From Bacteroidota bacterium (GTDB taxonomy: Bacteria > Bacteroidota > Bacteroidia > Bacteroidales > UBA6013): a stretch of DNA of 32,522 bases. Below the pieces are notes generated by a model. The model searched no databases. It saw only the letters and a program-made list of their open reading frames with translations, and was not told the DNA's origin. Below, one piece after another: positions 14,896-22,946 of this stretch. The position numbers and the translations under genes were made by a program. The stretch spans positions 1 to 32,522 of the forward strand of contig JAIFMG010000207.1 in NCBI GenBank assembly GCA_020048645.1, in the 5' to 3' direction. Within the stretch, counting starts at the first letter, position 1, and each line of letters starts with the position of its first letter.

Positions 14896-14927
14896 CAAAA
14901 TTATGAAATATCTTTCATATGACCAAA
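14896..14927 (-). promoter_or_regulatory. promoter of the ArsR gene
   Basis: On the minus strand TTTG (plus 14924-14927) is followed after 20 bases by TAATTTTG (plus 14896-14903), a full match to the Bacteroidota -33/-7 consensus. The predicted start lies about 20 bases before the ATG at 14870. Confidence 0.8.
14903..14918. promoter_or_regulatory. ArsR operator
   Basis: ATGAAATATCTTTCAT is a perfect inverted repeat (6-bp arms, 4-base centre) that lies between the -33 and -7 elements of the ArsR promoter. Bound repressor would block RNA polymerase directly. ATGAAA...TTTCAT-type half sites are common for ArsR proteins. Confidence 0.7.
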
Positions 14928-14968
14928 CTCGCATTTGATATTTTTCCATCCGAATTTCAACAAACCGC

Positions 14969-16144
14969 TCAAGCGATTGTGCCAGAGCCGATTAGCTCTT
15001 CGCCGTCGTACCAGGCGGCGAACTGCCCCGGGGTGATGCCCCGCTGCGGCTCGTCGAAAGCGATGAAAAGGCCCTGCCCGCGGACGTGCAGCGTGGCGGC
15101 CTGCAAGGCCTGCCGGTAGCGGATGCGGCACAGGAAGCGGGCCGACTGCCCCGCCTCGGGGCGCCGCTCGGGCCGCAGCCAGTGCTCCTGCCCCGGCTCG
15201 ACGCGCAGGGCCGGGCGGAACAGGCCGGGGTGGTCCTGCCCCTGCCCAACGTACACCACGTTCGCGGCCGTGTCGATGCCCACGACGAAGAGCGGCTTGG
15301 GCTTGCCGCCGACGTTAAGGCCCTTGCGCTGCCCGATGGTGAAGAAGTGCGCGCCCGGATGCGTGCCCACCACCCGGCCCATGCCCGGCGCGAAGCGGAA
15401 GTCCGCCGCCTGCTCCTCGAGGCTCGCGCCGCGGGGCGCGAAGGCCGCGGCGTCGGCCAGAAGCTCCACGATGGGCCCCGTCTTGGGGCGGAGCTGCTGC
15501 TGCAAGAAGGTGGGCAGGTCCACCTTGCCCACGAAGCAGATGCCCTGCGAGTCCTTGCGGGTGGCCGTGGCCAGGCCCAGCCCCTCGGCGATGGCCCGCA
15601 CCCGCGGCTTGAGCAGGTGCCCCACCGGGAAGAGCGCCTTGGCCAACTGCCCCTGCGAGAGCTGGCACAGGAAGTAGCTCTGGTCCTTGGCCGGGTCGGC
15701 CCCCGCCAGCAGCCGGTACACGGGCCTGCCGTCCGGGCCCGCGATCGTCTCCTTGCGGCAGTAGTGGCCCGTGGCCACGTAGTCCGCCCCCCGGGCCAGG
15801 GCCGCGTCCATGAACTCGGCGAACTTGATCTCGCGGTTGCACAGCACGTCCGGGTTGGGCGTGCGCCCCCGCTCATACTCGGCGAACATGTAGTTGACCA
15901 CCCGCTCGCGGTAGGCCCCGCTCAGGTCCACCACCTCCAGCGGTATCTCCAGCCGGCGCGCCACCAGCCGCGCGATCAGCAGGTCGTCCTCCCAGGGGCA
16001 GTCGCCCGAGAGCGTGCCCTCCGTCTCGTGCCAGTTTATCATGAACAGGGCCTCCACCTGGTAGCCCTCCTGCTTGAGCAGGTTCGCCGCCACGCTCGAG
16101 TCCACGCCGCCCGAAAGCCCTACGATGACCTTGCCTTTTTCCAT
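14969..16144 (-). CDS. mnmA: tRNA-specific 2-thiouridylase MnmA
   Basis: Makes the 2-thio group of U34 in tRNA for Lys, Glu and Gln, using ATP and persulfide sulfur. The length of 391 residues is near the family norm. The N-terminal PP-loop SGGVDSS (11-17) binds ATP. The catalytic Cys pair is C102 (NPDVLCNREIKF) and C203 (DSQGICFVGKVDL). Other family signatures include DYVATGHYCR, KDQSYFLCQL and GQRKGLNVGG. The start at 16144 gives MEKGKVIVGLSGG, which places the P-loop as expected. It is transcribed alone on the minus strand, divergent from the superoxide dismutase. It ends 42 bp before the promoter of the sulfur regulator; that sulfur-related neighbourhood may be chance. Confidence 0.97.
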   Translation of the reverse strand: MEKGKVIVGLSGGVDSSVAANLLKQEGYQVEALFMINWHETEGTLSGDCPWEDDLLIARLVARRLEIPLEVVDLSGAYRERVVNYMFAEYERGRTPNPDVLCNREIKFAEFMDAALARGADYVATGHYCRKETIAGPDGRPVYRLLAGADPAKDQSYFLCQLSQGQLAKALFPVGHLLKPRVRAIAEGLGLATATRKDSQGICFVGKVDLPTFLQQQLRPKTGPIVELLADAAAFAPRGASLEEQAADFRFAPGMGRVVGTHPGAHFFTIGQRKGLNVGGKPKPLFVVGIDTAANVVYVGQGQDHPGLFRPALRVEPGQEHWLRPERRPEAGQSARFLCRIRYRQALQAATLHVRGQGLFIAFDEPQRGITPGQFAAWYDGEELIGSGTIA

Positions 16145-16253
16145 CCGAAACCTGTCTTTGTTGCCGGTTCGCTTGAACGCCCACCCGGGGCCAGCCCGCG
16201 AAGTTAAGCCTTTCGCCCGAAATCCGAGCCCCCGCGGCCTGCCCGAAAATCCT

Positions 16254-16261
16254 TAGCTTTG
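16254..16261 (+). promoter_or_regulatory. -7 element of the superoxide dismutase gene
   Basis: TAGCTTTG fits TAnnTTTG and lies 67 bases upstream of the ATG at 16329. No TTTG is found at the usual distance upstream, so only the -7 part is supported. Confidence 0.4.
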
Positions 16262-16328
16262 CCTGCCGCGCCCCCGCCCGAGGGGCGCCGCCGACAACTT
16301 TCCTACAACAAAACAACAACCTGACAAA

Positions 16329-17066
16329 ATGGACAAGAGAACCTTCCTCAAGACCGGCGCCCTGGTGGGCGTGGCTTCCCTGATGGGCGCCGGACAGATC
16401 GCCCGCGCCGAGGGCGAAAAGCTGGCCGCCTACGAGCCCATCGACAAGTTCGTCGGGCCCGACGGCAAGTACGCCCTGCCCGCGCTGCCCTACGGATACG
16501 CCGACCTCGAGCCGAAGCTCGACGCCCAGACCATGGAGCTGCACCACAGCAAGCACCACCTGTCCTACGTCAACGGCCTGAACGCCGCCACCCAGAAGAT
16601 CGCCGAGGCCATCCAGGCCGACGACTTCTCGCTCATCAAGCACTGGGAGCGCGAGCTGGCCTTCCACGGCGGAGGCCACTTCCTGCACGTGCTCTTCTGG
16701 AACAGCATGACCAACAAGCCCACCGCCAAGACCGAGACCCTCGACAAGTACCTGCGCGACTCATTCGGCTCCGAGGAAAACTTCCTGCGCCTGTTCAAGG
16801 CCGCCTCCAACTCCGTCGAGGGCTCCGGCTGGGGCATGCTCTGCTACCAGCCCCTGGCCGACAAGCTCGTGGTGCTGCAGGCCGAGAAGCACCACAACCA
16901 GTCGCAGTGGCTCAGCCTGCCCATCCTGCCCATCGACGTCTGGGAGCACGCCTACTACCTCAAGTTCCAGAACCGCCGCCCCGAATACACCGACGCCTTC
17001 CTCAGCGTGGTCAACTGGGAGAACGTCTCCAAGCGCCTGGAGCGACTGGTCGAGGTCTTCAAGTAA
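16329..17066 (+). CDS. Fe/Mn superoxide dismutase, exported
   Basis: Converts superoxide to oxygen and peroxide. The protein has 245 residues, about 40-50 more than cytoplasmic enzymes, because of an N-terminal signal. MDKRTFLKTGALVGVASLMGAGQIARAEG has a KRTFLK motif like a Tat signal (the usual RR is KR) followed by a hydrophobic stretch and ARA. The catalytic domain starts at ALPALPYGYADLEPKLD. Metal ligands are in MELHHSKHHLSYV, FHGGGHFLHVLFW and IDVWEHAYYLKFQNRRPEY. Whether iron or manganese is used cannot be settled by eye. The product probably acts in the periplasm. It is followed by a GC-rich terminator hairpin and looks monocistronic. Confidence 0.93.
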   Translation: MDKRTFLKTGALVGVASLMGAGQIARAEGEKLAAYEPIDKFVGPDGKYALPALPYGYADLEPKLDAQTMELHHSKHHLSYVNGLNAATQKIAEAIQADDFSLIKHWERELAFHGGGHFLHVLFWNSMTNKPTAKTETLDKYLRDSFGSEENFLRLFKAASNSVEGSGWGMLCYQPLADKLVVLQAEKHHNQSQWLSLPILPIDVWEHAYYLKFQNRRPEYTDAFLSVVNWENVSKRLERLVEVFK

Positions 17067-17077
17067 ACCGAGCGCGA

Positions 17078-17123
17078 CAAGGCCGCGCCCTGCCCAAGCC
17101 CCGGGCAGGGCGCCCGCGCCTTG
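17078..17123 (+). terminator. terminator-like hairpin after superoxide dismutase
   Basis: GCGCCCTGCCC (17085-17095) and GGGCAGGGCGC (17103-17113) form a perfect 11-bp stem with a 7-base loop. It is extended outside by CAAGGC and GCCTTG. No T-run follows, so the stem may work with Rho or protect the 3' end. Confidence 0.6.
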
Positions 17124-17198
17124 GCCCAATGGATGCCTTCTTCCAAAACACCAAAATCGGGAAACTTTTCACGCAACTCTGATTTATGGCCAAAAAAA

Positions 17199-17501
17199 TT
17201 TCTATTGATAGAAACGCATCTTCGGCGAAGCGTCTCTCGGCTGGGTTTCGGTGGCGGCCTCTTTCGTGGGTTTTCGTTCTACGAATAGAAAGCAATTTTA
17301 ACTTTCATCAACAAATATCAATTTTGTTTTCATATACCCTTATCAATCAATCTATTGCCAAATAAAAAAACTTATTTTTGTCGAGCAATCCAATCCATCG
17401 AAAAAAATTTCTATCGATAGAAGACAAGCCAAGAAAAAAGATTACCTTTGGAGAAGGAAGAAAGAAGCAAAGCCCACACAACCCGTTTCTATCAATAGAA
17501 A
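17199..17501. repeat. four 14-16-bp palindromes upstream of the ATPase gene
   Basis: TTTCTATTGATAGAAA (17199-17214), TTCTACGAATAGAA (17277-17290), TTTCTATCGATAGAAG (17408-17423) and TTTCTATCAATAGAAA (17486-17501) share TTCTAnnnnTAGAA. Centres are about 77, 132 and 78 bp apart, so they come as two pairs with equal internal spacing. The DNA between them is not repeated. They lie in an AT-rich gap of about 450 bp before 17563 and look like operators for a dimeric regulator. I find no matching sites elsewhere in the window. Confidence 0.7.
17373..17450 (+). promoter_or_regulatory. candidate -7 elements of the ATPase-TOPRIM cassette
   Basis: Two matches to TAnnTTTG occur on the plus strand: TATTTTTG (17373-17380) and TACCTTTG (17443-17450). 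Neither has a TTTG at the usual -33 position. Both lie among the four palindromes, the second between palindromes three and four, so a bound regulator could control them. Confidence 0.4.
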
Positions 17502-17562
17502 TCAAAAATCCCTCAAAAAAAACATGCTTTTTTCAAGATAAAAAACCAATATCGCCAAAAAA

Positions 17563-18945
17563 ATGAAAGACCTCCAGCCCCAAGTGTCCGCCATCTTGGC
17601 GCGAAGCCCCGGCGAAGACGACTTCGCCGAGCGACACATGGCCCTGGGCCAGCTCATCGCCGACGAGCTGGAGCGGTTCGAGAGCCTCGACAGCCTGCTC
17701 GGGCACCTGGCCCGGCTGCTCGGCAAGGGCTACGGCAAGGCCAACCTGGCCGACATGCACCGCTTCTACCTGACCTACCGCGAGCACCCCGGGCTGCTCG
17801 AGCTGGCCAAGGGAATCGGCTGGTCGCACAACCGCAAGCTCCTGGCCGCGGGCCTCGACATGGAGACCCGCGGCGAGCTGCTGCGCATGGCCGCCCAGCG
17901 CAAGCCCAGCGCCAAGGCCCTGGAGCTCGAAATGGCCTCGCTCCTGGGCCAGAAGCACCTCCGCCGCGAGGGCTTCCGCATCCACATCGAGGCCCTGCGC
18001 GTGCGCAACTTCAAGTCCGTCGTCGAGCTCGACATCAGCCGGCCCAACCCGCTGACCGTGCTCGTGGGCTCCAACGCCTGCGGAAAGTCCAACATCCTCG
18101 GGGCCATCGACCTGCTCTTCCAGGCCTACTACAGCGGGCCCGAGAAGGCCTTCGACGACCGCGGGGGGCCCCGCGTGGCCAACTTCCGGCTGCCCGACGC
18201 CGACATCGAGGTCAGCCTCCGGGCAATGGCCAAGGAGAAGCCCAGCTTCCGGCACCTGGCCGCCACCCGCGCCAGCCTGCGCGCCGAGCTCAAGGACCCC
18301 CGCAACCACCTCCTGGCCCGCAGCTTCAGCTTCCTGCACATCAAGGACGGCGCCCTGCCCGGGCCCAACCCCGAGCTGCTCGACCGCCACGGGGCCAACT
18401 ACCGCGACGTCCTGGCCTCCAGGGTCCTGGCCCACGGGCCCACCCGCGAGGCCTTCCTGCGCCACCTGCGCCGCCTGGTGCCCGACCTGGCCGACCTCCG
18501 CGCCGAGCGCAGCCCCATCGACGGCAGCCTCCAGCTCTTCCTGGCCGACCGCAACTACCCCGGCGTCAGCATCCCCCACACCCTGGCCTCCGACGGCACC
18601 CGCAACATGCTCATCCTCCTGGCGGCCATCTTCCAGAGCCAGACGCCCCGGTTCATCTGCATCGAGGAGCCCGAGAACGGACTGCACCCCAGCGTCCTGC
18701 CAAGCCTGGCCGAGACCCTGCGGGCCATCTGCCACGAGGAGGGCCACGCCATCTGGCTGACCACCCACTCCCCCACCCTGGTCCGCGCCCTCCGCCGCGA
18801 GGAGCTGCTCGTGGTGGACAAGCGCGACGGCCAGACCCTGGCCTGGAAGGCCTCCGAGAGGCGGTTCGACAAGTACTTCGCCAAGGGAGACCTGCCCCTG
18901 GACGAGGCCTGGCTCACCGACCTGCTCGAAGGAGGGCTGCCATGA
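17563..18945 (+). CDS. OLD/ABC-type AAA ATPase with DUF1016 (YhcG)-like N-terminus
   Basis: A 460-residue protein. Residues about 25-130 (LLGHLARLLGKGYGKANLAD, MHRFYLTYRE, IGWSHNRKLLA, and PSAKALELEM) resemble the DUF1016/YhcG N-terminal domain usually joined to a PDDEXK nuclease. Residues about 138-430 form a SMC/OLD-like ATPase: Walker A GSNACGKSN (169-177), a ABC-style inserted region, Walker B FICIEEPENGLHP (364-376, Glu pair 368-369) and the switch His in WLTTHSP (H402). The stop overlaps the next gene by 4 bases (ATGA). ATPase plus TOPRIM-like partner is the pattern of several anti-phage systems (for example PARIS, and OLD-like pairs), so defence is the likely role. The DUF1016-like assignment is by eye and less sure than the ATPase. 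Confidence 0.85.
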   Translation: MKDLQPQVSAILARSPGEDDFAERHMALGQLIADELERFESLDSLLGHLARLLGKGYGKANLADMHRFYLTYREHPGLLELAKGIGWSHNRKLLAAGLDMETRGELLRMAAQRKPSAKALELEMASLLGQKHLRREGFRIHIEALRVRNFKSVVELDISRPNPLTVLVGSNACGKSNILGAIDLLFQAYYSGPEKAFDDRGGPRVANFRLPDADIEVSLRAMAKEKPSFRHLAATRASLRAELKDPRNHLLARSFSFLHIKDGALPGPNPELLDRHGANYRDVLASRVLAHGPTREAFLRHLRRLVPDLADLRAERSPIDGSLQLFLADRNYPGVSIPHTLASDGTRNMLILLAAIFQSQTPRFICIEEPENGLHPSVLPSLAETLRAICHEEGHAIWLTTHSPTLVRALRREELLVVDKRDGQTLAWKASERRFDKYFAKGDLPLDEAWLTDLLEGGLP

Positions 18946-19511
18946 CCGGCGTCGGCTTCATCTGCGAGGGCAAGTCGGAGTGCGCGCTGGTCAGCTCGCC
19001 CAACTTCAAGAGGCTGCTCCGCGATTGCGGCCTCGAGCTCGTGGCCCGGCCCATCGACGCCAAGGGAGGCGGAAACCTCCTGCCCCGCCACCTCGACAAG
19101 CACAACCGCCGCCTCAAGGACGCCGGGGCCGCCAAGATCGTCATCCTGGCCGACCTCGAGCGGCACCCCTGCCCCCGCGAGGCCGCCCGGCGCATCCGCC
19201 CCGACGCGAAGCTCCACCTGCTGGCCCTCTCGCGGACCAAGATCGAGAGCTGGTTCCTGGCCGACGACCAGAGCCTGCGCGCCCTGACCGGAAAGGCCTT
19301 CGACGGCGACCCCGAGGCCCTGGACCAGCCGGACCAGGAGCTCAAGCGGAGGCTGGCCGAGACCGGCAGGCACCGCGCCCTGGGCCACGCCGACATGGCC
19401 GAGCTCTGCCTGGCCGCCGGTTTCGACCTCGCCAGGGCCCGGTGCGCCAGCGCCCAGCGGCTGGTCGATAGGCTGCGCCAGCTCGGCAAGGCCCCGGCCA
19501 GGCGCCGGTGA
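18942..19511 (+). CDS. TOPRIM-like DUF4276-family protein, probable effector
   Basis: A 189-residue protein encoded with a 4-base overlap after the ATPase gene. GVGFICEGKSECAL (conserved Glu 9), IVILADLERHPCP (D71, E73) and ALSRTKIESWFLADD (E102, D108) are the acidic motifs and spacing of the DUF4276 TOPRIM-like fold. Related proteins act as nucleases in overcoming-lysogenisation and abortive-infection systems. Probably the ATPase senses or holds the effector and this protein cuts nucleic acid, possibly tRNA or DNA; the target cannot be read from sequence. The C-terminus is basic (LGKAPARRR). A strong hairpin follows at 19535. Confidence 0.8.
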   Translation: MTGVGFICEGKSECALVSSPNFKRLLRDCGLELVARPIDAKGGGNLLPRHLDKHNRRLKDAGAAKIVILADLERHPCPREAARRIRPDAKLHLLALSRTKIESWFLADDQSLRALTGKAFDGDPEALDQPDQELKRRLAETGRHRALGHADMAELCLAAGFDLARARCASAQRLVDRLRQLGKAPARRR

Positions 19512-19534
19512 GGCCCCCGCGCCCGGGGAAACGC

Positions 19535-19568
19535 CGAGGCCCGGCGGAACCGCTTCCGCCGGGCCTCG
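19535..19568. terminator. bidirectional hairpin between convergent genes
   Basis: CGAGGCCCGGCGG (19535-19547) and CCGCCGGGCCTCG (19556-19568) form a perfect 13-bp stem with an 8-base loop between the TOPRIM gene and fabI, which converge. There is no T-run on either side. Confidence 0.7.
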
Positions 19569-19595
19569 CAATTCGCGGACGGGCCGCCAGGCGCC

Positions 19596-20432
19596 TCAGG
19601 CCTGCTCGGAGGCCTTGAGGCCCTTCTCGTAGATTTCCATCGCGGCCTCGCTCATGCCCATGGCCGAGTAGCCTCCGTCGTTGTAGAGGTTCTGCATGGT
19701 CACGCGGCGGGTGAGGTCCGAGAAGAGCGCCACGCAGTAGTCGGCGCAGTCCTCGGCCGTGGCGTTGCCCAGGGGCGAGACGCGCTCCGAGAAGTCCATG
19801 AGCGACTTGAAGCCCTCGATGCTGCCGCCGGCGGTGGTCAGCGTGGGCGACTGCGAGATGGTGTTGACGCGGACCTTGCGGTCGCGGCCGTAGATGTAGC
19901 CGAAGCTGCGGGCGATGGACTCGAGGGCGGACTTGGCGTCGGCCATGTCGTTGTAGCCGAAGAAGATGCGCTGGGCGGCGATGTAGCTCAGGGCCACCAC
20001 GGAGCCTCCCTCGCTGATGGCGTCGAGCCGGTAGGCCGTCTGGAGCAGCTTGTGGAAGGAAATGGCCGAGATGTCGAGGGTCTTCTCGTAGAAGTTGTAG
20101 TTGGCTTCCTGGTACTCCTTGCCCTTGCGGACGTTGAGCGACATGCCGATGGAGTGGAGCACGAAGTCGATCTTGCCGCCGAGGATGTCCATCGACTCGC
20201 GGAAGAGCTTCTCGAGGTCCTCCACGCTGGTGGCGTCGGCGGGGATGACCGTGGCGCCGCACTGGTCGGCAAGCTGCTGGATGGTGCCGAAACGCAGGGA
20301 GACGGGCACGTTGGTCAGGGTGAAGGTGGCGCCTTCCTGGTGGGCGCGCTCGGCCACCTTCCAGGCGATGGACTGTTCGTTCAGGGCGCCGAAGATGATG
20401 CCTCTTTTGCCTTTGAGCAGGTTGTAAGCCAT
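19596..20432 (-). CDS. fabI: enoyl-ACP reductase FabI
   Basis: NADH-dependent last step of each fatty-acid elongation cycle, in the cytoplasm; the target of triclosan in other bacteria. The start at 20432 gives MAYNLLKGKRGIIFGALNEQSIAW, the usual FabI N-terminus, and 278 residues; upstream frame is not conserved in style. The nucleotide-binding motif is GALNEQSIAW (15-24). Catalytic residues are Y150 (LSYIAAQR), Y160 and K167 (YNDMADAK). HSIGMSLN (93-100) and RVNTISQSPTLTTAG are further FabI signatures. A -7 element TACATTTG lies 27 bases upstream. It stands alone and diverges from the histidine-kinase operon. Confidence 0.97.
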   Translation of the reverse strand: MAYNLLKGKRGIIFGALNEQSIAWKVAERAHQEGATFTLTNVPVSLRFGTIQQLADQCGATVIPADATSVEDLEKLFRESMDILGGKIDFVLHSIGMSLNVRKGKEYQEANYNFYEKTLDISAISFHKLLQTAYRLDAISEGGSVVALSYIAAQRIFFGYNDMADAKSALESIARSFGYIYGRDRKVRVNTISQSPTLTTAGGSIEGFKSLMDFSERVSPLGNATAEDCADYCVALFSDLTRRVTMQNLYNDGGYSAMGMSEAAMEIYEKGLKASEQA

Positions 20433-20458
20433 GATGTCTTTGGATTTTGTGTAGAAGG

Positions 20459-20466
20459 CAAATGTA
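20459..20466 (-). promoter_or_regulatory. -7 element of fabI
   Basis: The minus-strand sequence TACATTTG fits TAnnTTTG and ends 26 bases before the fabI ATG. No matching -33 TTTG is seen at 19-21 bases. Confidence 0.5.
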
Positions 20467-20552
20467 GGCATTTTCCATTTGCCCGCCGCCACGCGCCCGC
20501 GTTTCGGGGCGGCCTGGGGCGGGGCCCGCTTCCGATTGTGCCCAATAAGTCT

Positions 20553-20560
20553 TACCTTTG
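20553..20560 (+). promoter_or_regulatory. -7 element of the histidine-kinase operon
   Basis: TACCTTTG fits TAnnTTTG and ends 22 bases before the ATG at 20583. A weak ATTG lies 14 bases upstream, closer than the usual -33 distance. Confidence 0.5.
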
Positions 20561-20582
20561 GTAGCGCCTAGCCCCAAAGCCC

Positions 20583-22946
20583 ATGCTCCTGCCCGAGATC
20601 CTGCTCGAACTCGTTACCCAAGACCTCCCCGCTGCCCTGCACGACCAGGGCGGCCGGGTGCTGCTGGGCTCCTCGGGCCTGGCCTCGGGCCTGCCCCTGC
20701 CGATACCCTGCCAGGGCTTCGGGCAGGGGGCCATGCTGGGGGCCTGGTTCGACAACCCCTGGCAGGGGCGCAGCCTGCTGCTGGGCGGGGGCATCTTCTT
20801 CAGCAGCTTCGGGGCGGAGGCCCTGGCCGAGCACAGCCGGCCCCGGCTGGCCCTCGACAAGAACCGCCGGCTGGTCTGGGCGAACCCCGCGGCGCGGGCG
20901 CTGCTGGGCATCCCGCAGGACGCGGAGACGCTCTGGCCCCTGTCGCGGGTGCTGGGCCGGAGCAGCCTCAAGGAGTTCTGGCCCTGGGCCAAGGCCGCCC
21001 TGGCCGACGGGAAGACTCCGCCGCCGCCGCTGGAGCTGGACCTGGAGCTCGCGGGGCGCCCAGGCGGGCCGACGCTCTGCCGGCTGGAGGCGGGGCCCTG
21101 CCCCGGCAACTCCACCGAGGACCTGCTGGTCCTCATCGACCCCAAAGGCCAGGAGAGCCCGCCGGCACCCCTGCCGGAGCTCCTGGGGCTGTTCTTCGAG
21201 CAGGCGCCCGTCGCGGCCATGCTGTTCGACCAGGACCTGCGCCTGAACCTGGCCAACGGGGCGGCCCGCTCCGACTGGGCCCCGCGCGGCGACCGGGACA
21301 TCGAGGGCCTGCCCATCGCCGAGGCCTTCCCCGGGGCCAAGGCCGAGATGGTCCGCGAGGCGGCCCGCGCGGCCCTGGAGAAAGGGCGGGCGGTCTTCCG
21401 CCCCGGCACCGCCCAGGGCCTGGAGGTCTGCCTGCTGCGGCTGGAAAGGCCGCCCGGGGCGCCCTGGCTGGGGGCCGTGGCCACGCCGACCTCGCCCGAG
21501 ATGGACCAGTTGCTCCAGGCCCAGCGCAACAGCCGCGAGAAGAGCCTCTTCCTGGCCAACATGTCGCACGAGATACGCACGCCCCTGACCAGCATCCTGG
21601 GCTTCCTGGAGCTGCTCGAGGCCGAGAACCGGCAGCCGGAGCTGCGCAAGAAGATCGCGGCCATCCGCCAGGGGGGCAACACCCTGCTCAACCTGGTCAA
21701 CAACATCCTGGACTTCTCGAAGATCGAGGCCGGCAAGCAGCAGCTCCACCCCGAGGCCACCAGCCTGCGGATGCTGGGCCGCGAGATGCTGAACCTGTTC
21801 GAGGAGCCGGCCCGCGCCAAGGGCATCGACTTCGAGCTCCGGGTGGACGACTCGGTGCCGGAGCTGCTCCTGCTCGACGAGCTGCGGATCAAGCAGGTGC
21901 TGATCAACCTGGTCAGCAACGCCGTGAAGTTCACCGAGAAAGGCAGGGTGCTGCTCGACATCCGGGCCCGGACCAACCCCAACGGCACGGCCAACCTGCT
22001 GGCGAGCGTCCGCGACACGGGCATCGGCATCAGCCAGCAGGCGCGCGAGAAGGTCTTCTCGCCCTTCTTCCAGGAGCACCAGGAGTGGCTCAAGTACGGC
22101 GGCACCGGGCTGGGCCTGGCCATCAGCCGCAAGCTGGTCGAGATGATGGGAGGCGAGCTGGGCCTGGAGAGCGCCCCCGGCAAGGGCAGCCGCTTCACCA
22201 TCAACATCCGGCAGGTGGAGGTCCTCGAGCAGCAGCGGCAGGATGCCGGACTAGGGGAGCCCGTCCACTTCGGCGAGGGCACCGTGGTGCTGGCCGACGA
22301 CATCGAGAGCAACCGCAAGGTCATGCGCAAGTTCATGGAGGACGCCGGCCTGCTGGTGATCGAGGCCGAGAACGGCGAGACCGCCCTGTTCCTGATCGAG
22401 CACTTCCGGCCCGACGTGGCCGTGGTGGACCTGCGCATGCCCCTGATGGACGGCTTCCGGCTGGCCGAGACCATCCAGGCCCGGCGCATCCCGGTCAAGC
22501 TGGTGGCCGTGAGCGCCTCCACGGAGAAGGACATCCAGCGGCAGGCCCTGGCCAGCGGCTTCCTGGCCTTCGTGCGCAAGCCCCTCAGCTCGGAGCAGCT
22601 CCTGGCCAAGCTGGCCGAGGTGCTGCCCGCGCGGCCCCGCCCGCCCGCCCGCGCGAACGGCGCGGCCGATGGCGCGGCGCGCCCGACCGCGCCGTCGCCG
22701 GCCCGCGCGCCGCTTCCTGGGGCAGATTGGGTCGAGCCTTTGCGCAAAGCCCGCGAGTCCAGCAACTTCGACGAGATAGCCAGCTTCGCCTCGCGGCTGG
22801 GACAGGCGGCGGACACGCTGTGCAACCCCGCCATCGGGAGGCTATGCCAGGCCCTGGCCGACGCCTGCGACAGCTTCGACGTCGAGGCCATGCGGCTGGC
22901 CCTGGACCGGATACAAGACGCACTCCCCAAAAACGAAGGCGAATGA
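20583..22946 (+). CDS. hybrid sensor histidine kinase (PAS-HisKA-HATPase-REC)
   Basis: A 787-residue protein with no signal peptide or clear membrane helix, so probably cytoplasmic. Two degenerate PAS-like segments (about 85-180 and 205-310) are followed by HisKA with the phospho-His in [17 protein letters not shown] (H329). HATPase boxes are [16 protein letters not shown] and [14 protein letters not shown] (about 430-545). A receiver has its phospho-Asp in [12 protein letters not shown] (D616) and Lys in VRKPLS. The C-terminal ~75 residues after a Pro/Ala-rich linker are helical and similar in style to the tail of the next gene, perhaps a degenerate phosphotransfer domain without the His. 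First gene of a three-gene operon; its TGA overlaps the next ATG. The stimulus is unknown. Confidence 0.9.
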   Translation: MLLPEILLELVTQDLPAALHDQGGRVLLGSSGLASGLPLPIPCQGFGQGAMLGAWFDNPWQGRSLLLGGGIFFSSFGAEALAEHSRPRLALDKNRRLVWANPAARALLGIPQDAETLWPLSRVLGRSSLKEFWPWAKAALADGKTPPPPLELDLELAGRPGGPTLCRLEAGPCPGNSTEDLLVLIDPKGQESPPAPLPELLGLFFEQAPVAAMLFDQDLRLNLANGAARSDWAPRGDRDIEGLPIAEAFPGAKAEMVREAARAALEKGRAVFRPGTAQGLEVCLLRLERPPGAPWLGAVATPTSPEMDQLLQAQRNSREKSLFLANMSHEIRTPLTSILGFLELLEAENRQPELRKKIAAIRQGGNTLLNLVNNILDFSKIEAGKQQLHPEATSLRMLGREMLNLFEEPARAKGIDFELRVDDSVPELLLLDELRIKQVLINLVSNAVKFTEKGRVLLDIRARTNPNGTANLLASVRDTGIGISQQAREKVFSPFFQEHQEWLKYGGTGLGLAISRKLVEMMGGELGLESAPGKGSRFTINIRQVEVLEQQRQDAGLGEPVHFGEGTVVLADDIESNRKVMRKFMEDAGLLVIEAENGETALFLIEHFRPDVAVVDLRMPLMDGFRLAETIQARRIPVKLVAVSASTEKDIQRQALASGFLAFVRKPLSSEQLLAKLAEVLPARPRPPARANGAADGAARPTAPSPARAPLPGADWVEPLRKARESSNFDEIASFASRLGQAADTLCNPAIGRLCQALADACDSFDVEAMRLALDRIQDALPKNEGE

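Noticed and set aside
17199-17501. Palindromes considered as a small CRISPR or as transposon ends
   Set aside because: Only four copies, of 14-16 bp, with unequal gaps of 64 and 117 bp and no duplicated flanks or cas genes.
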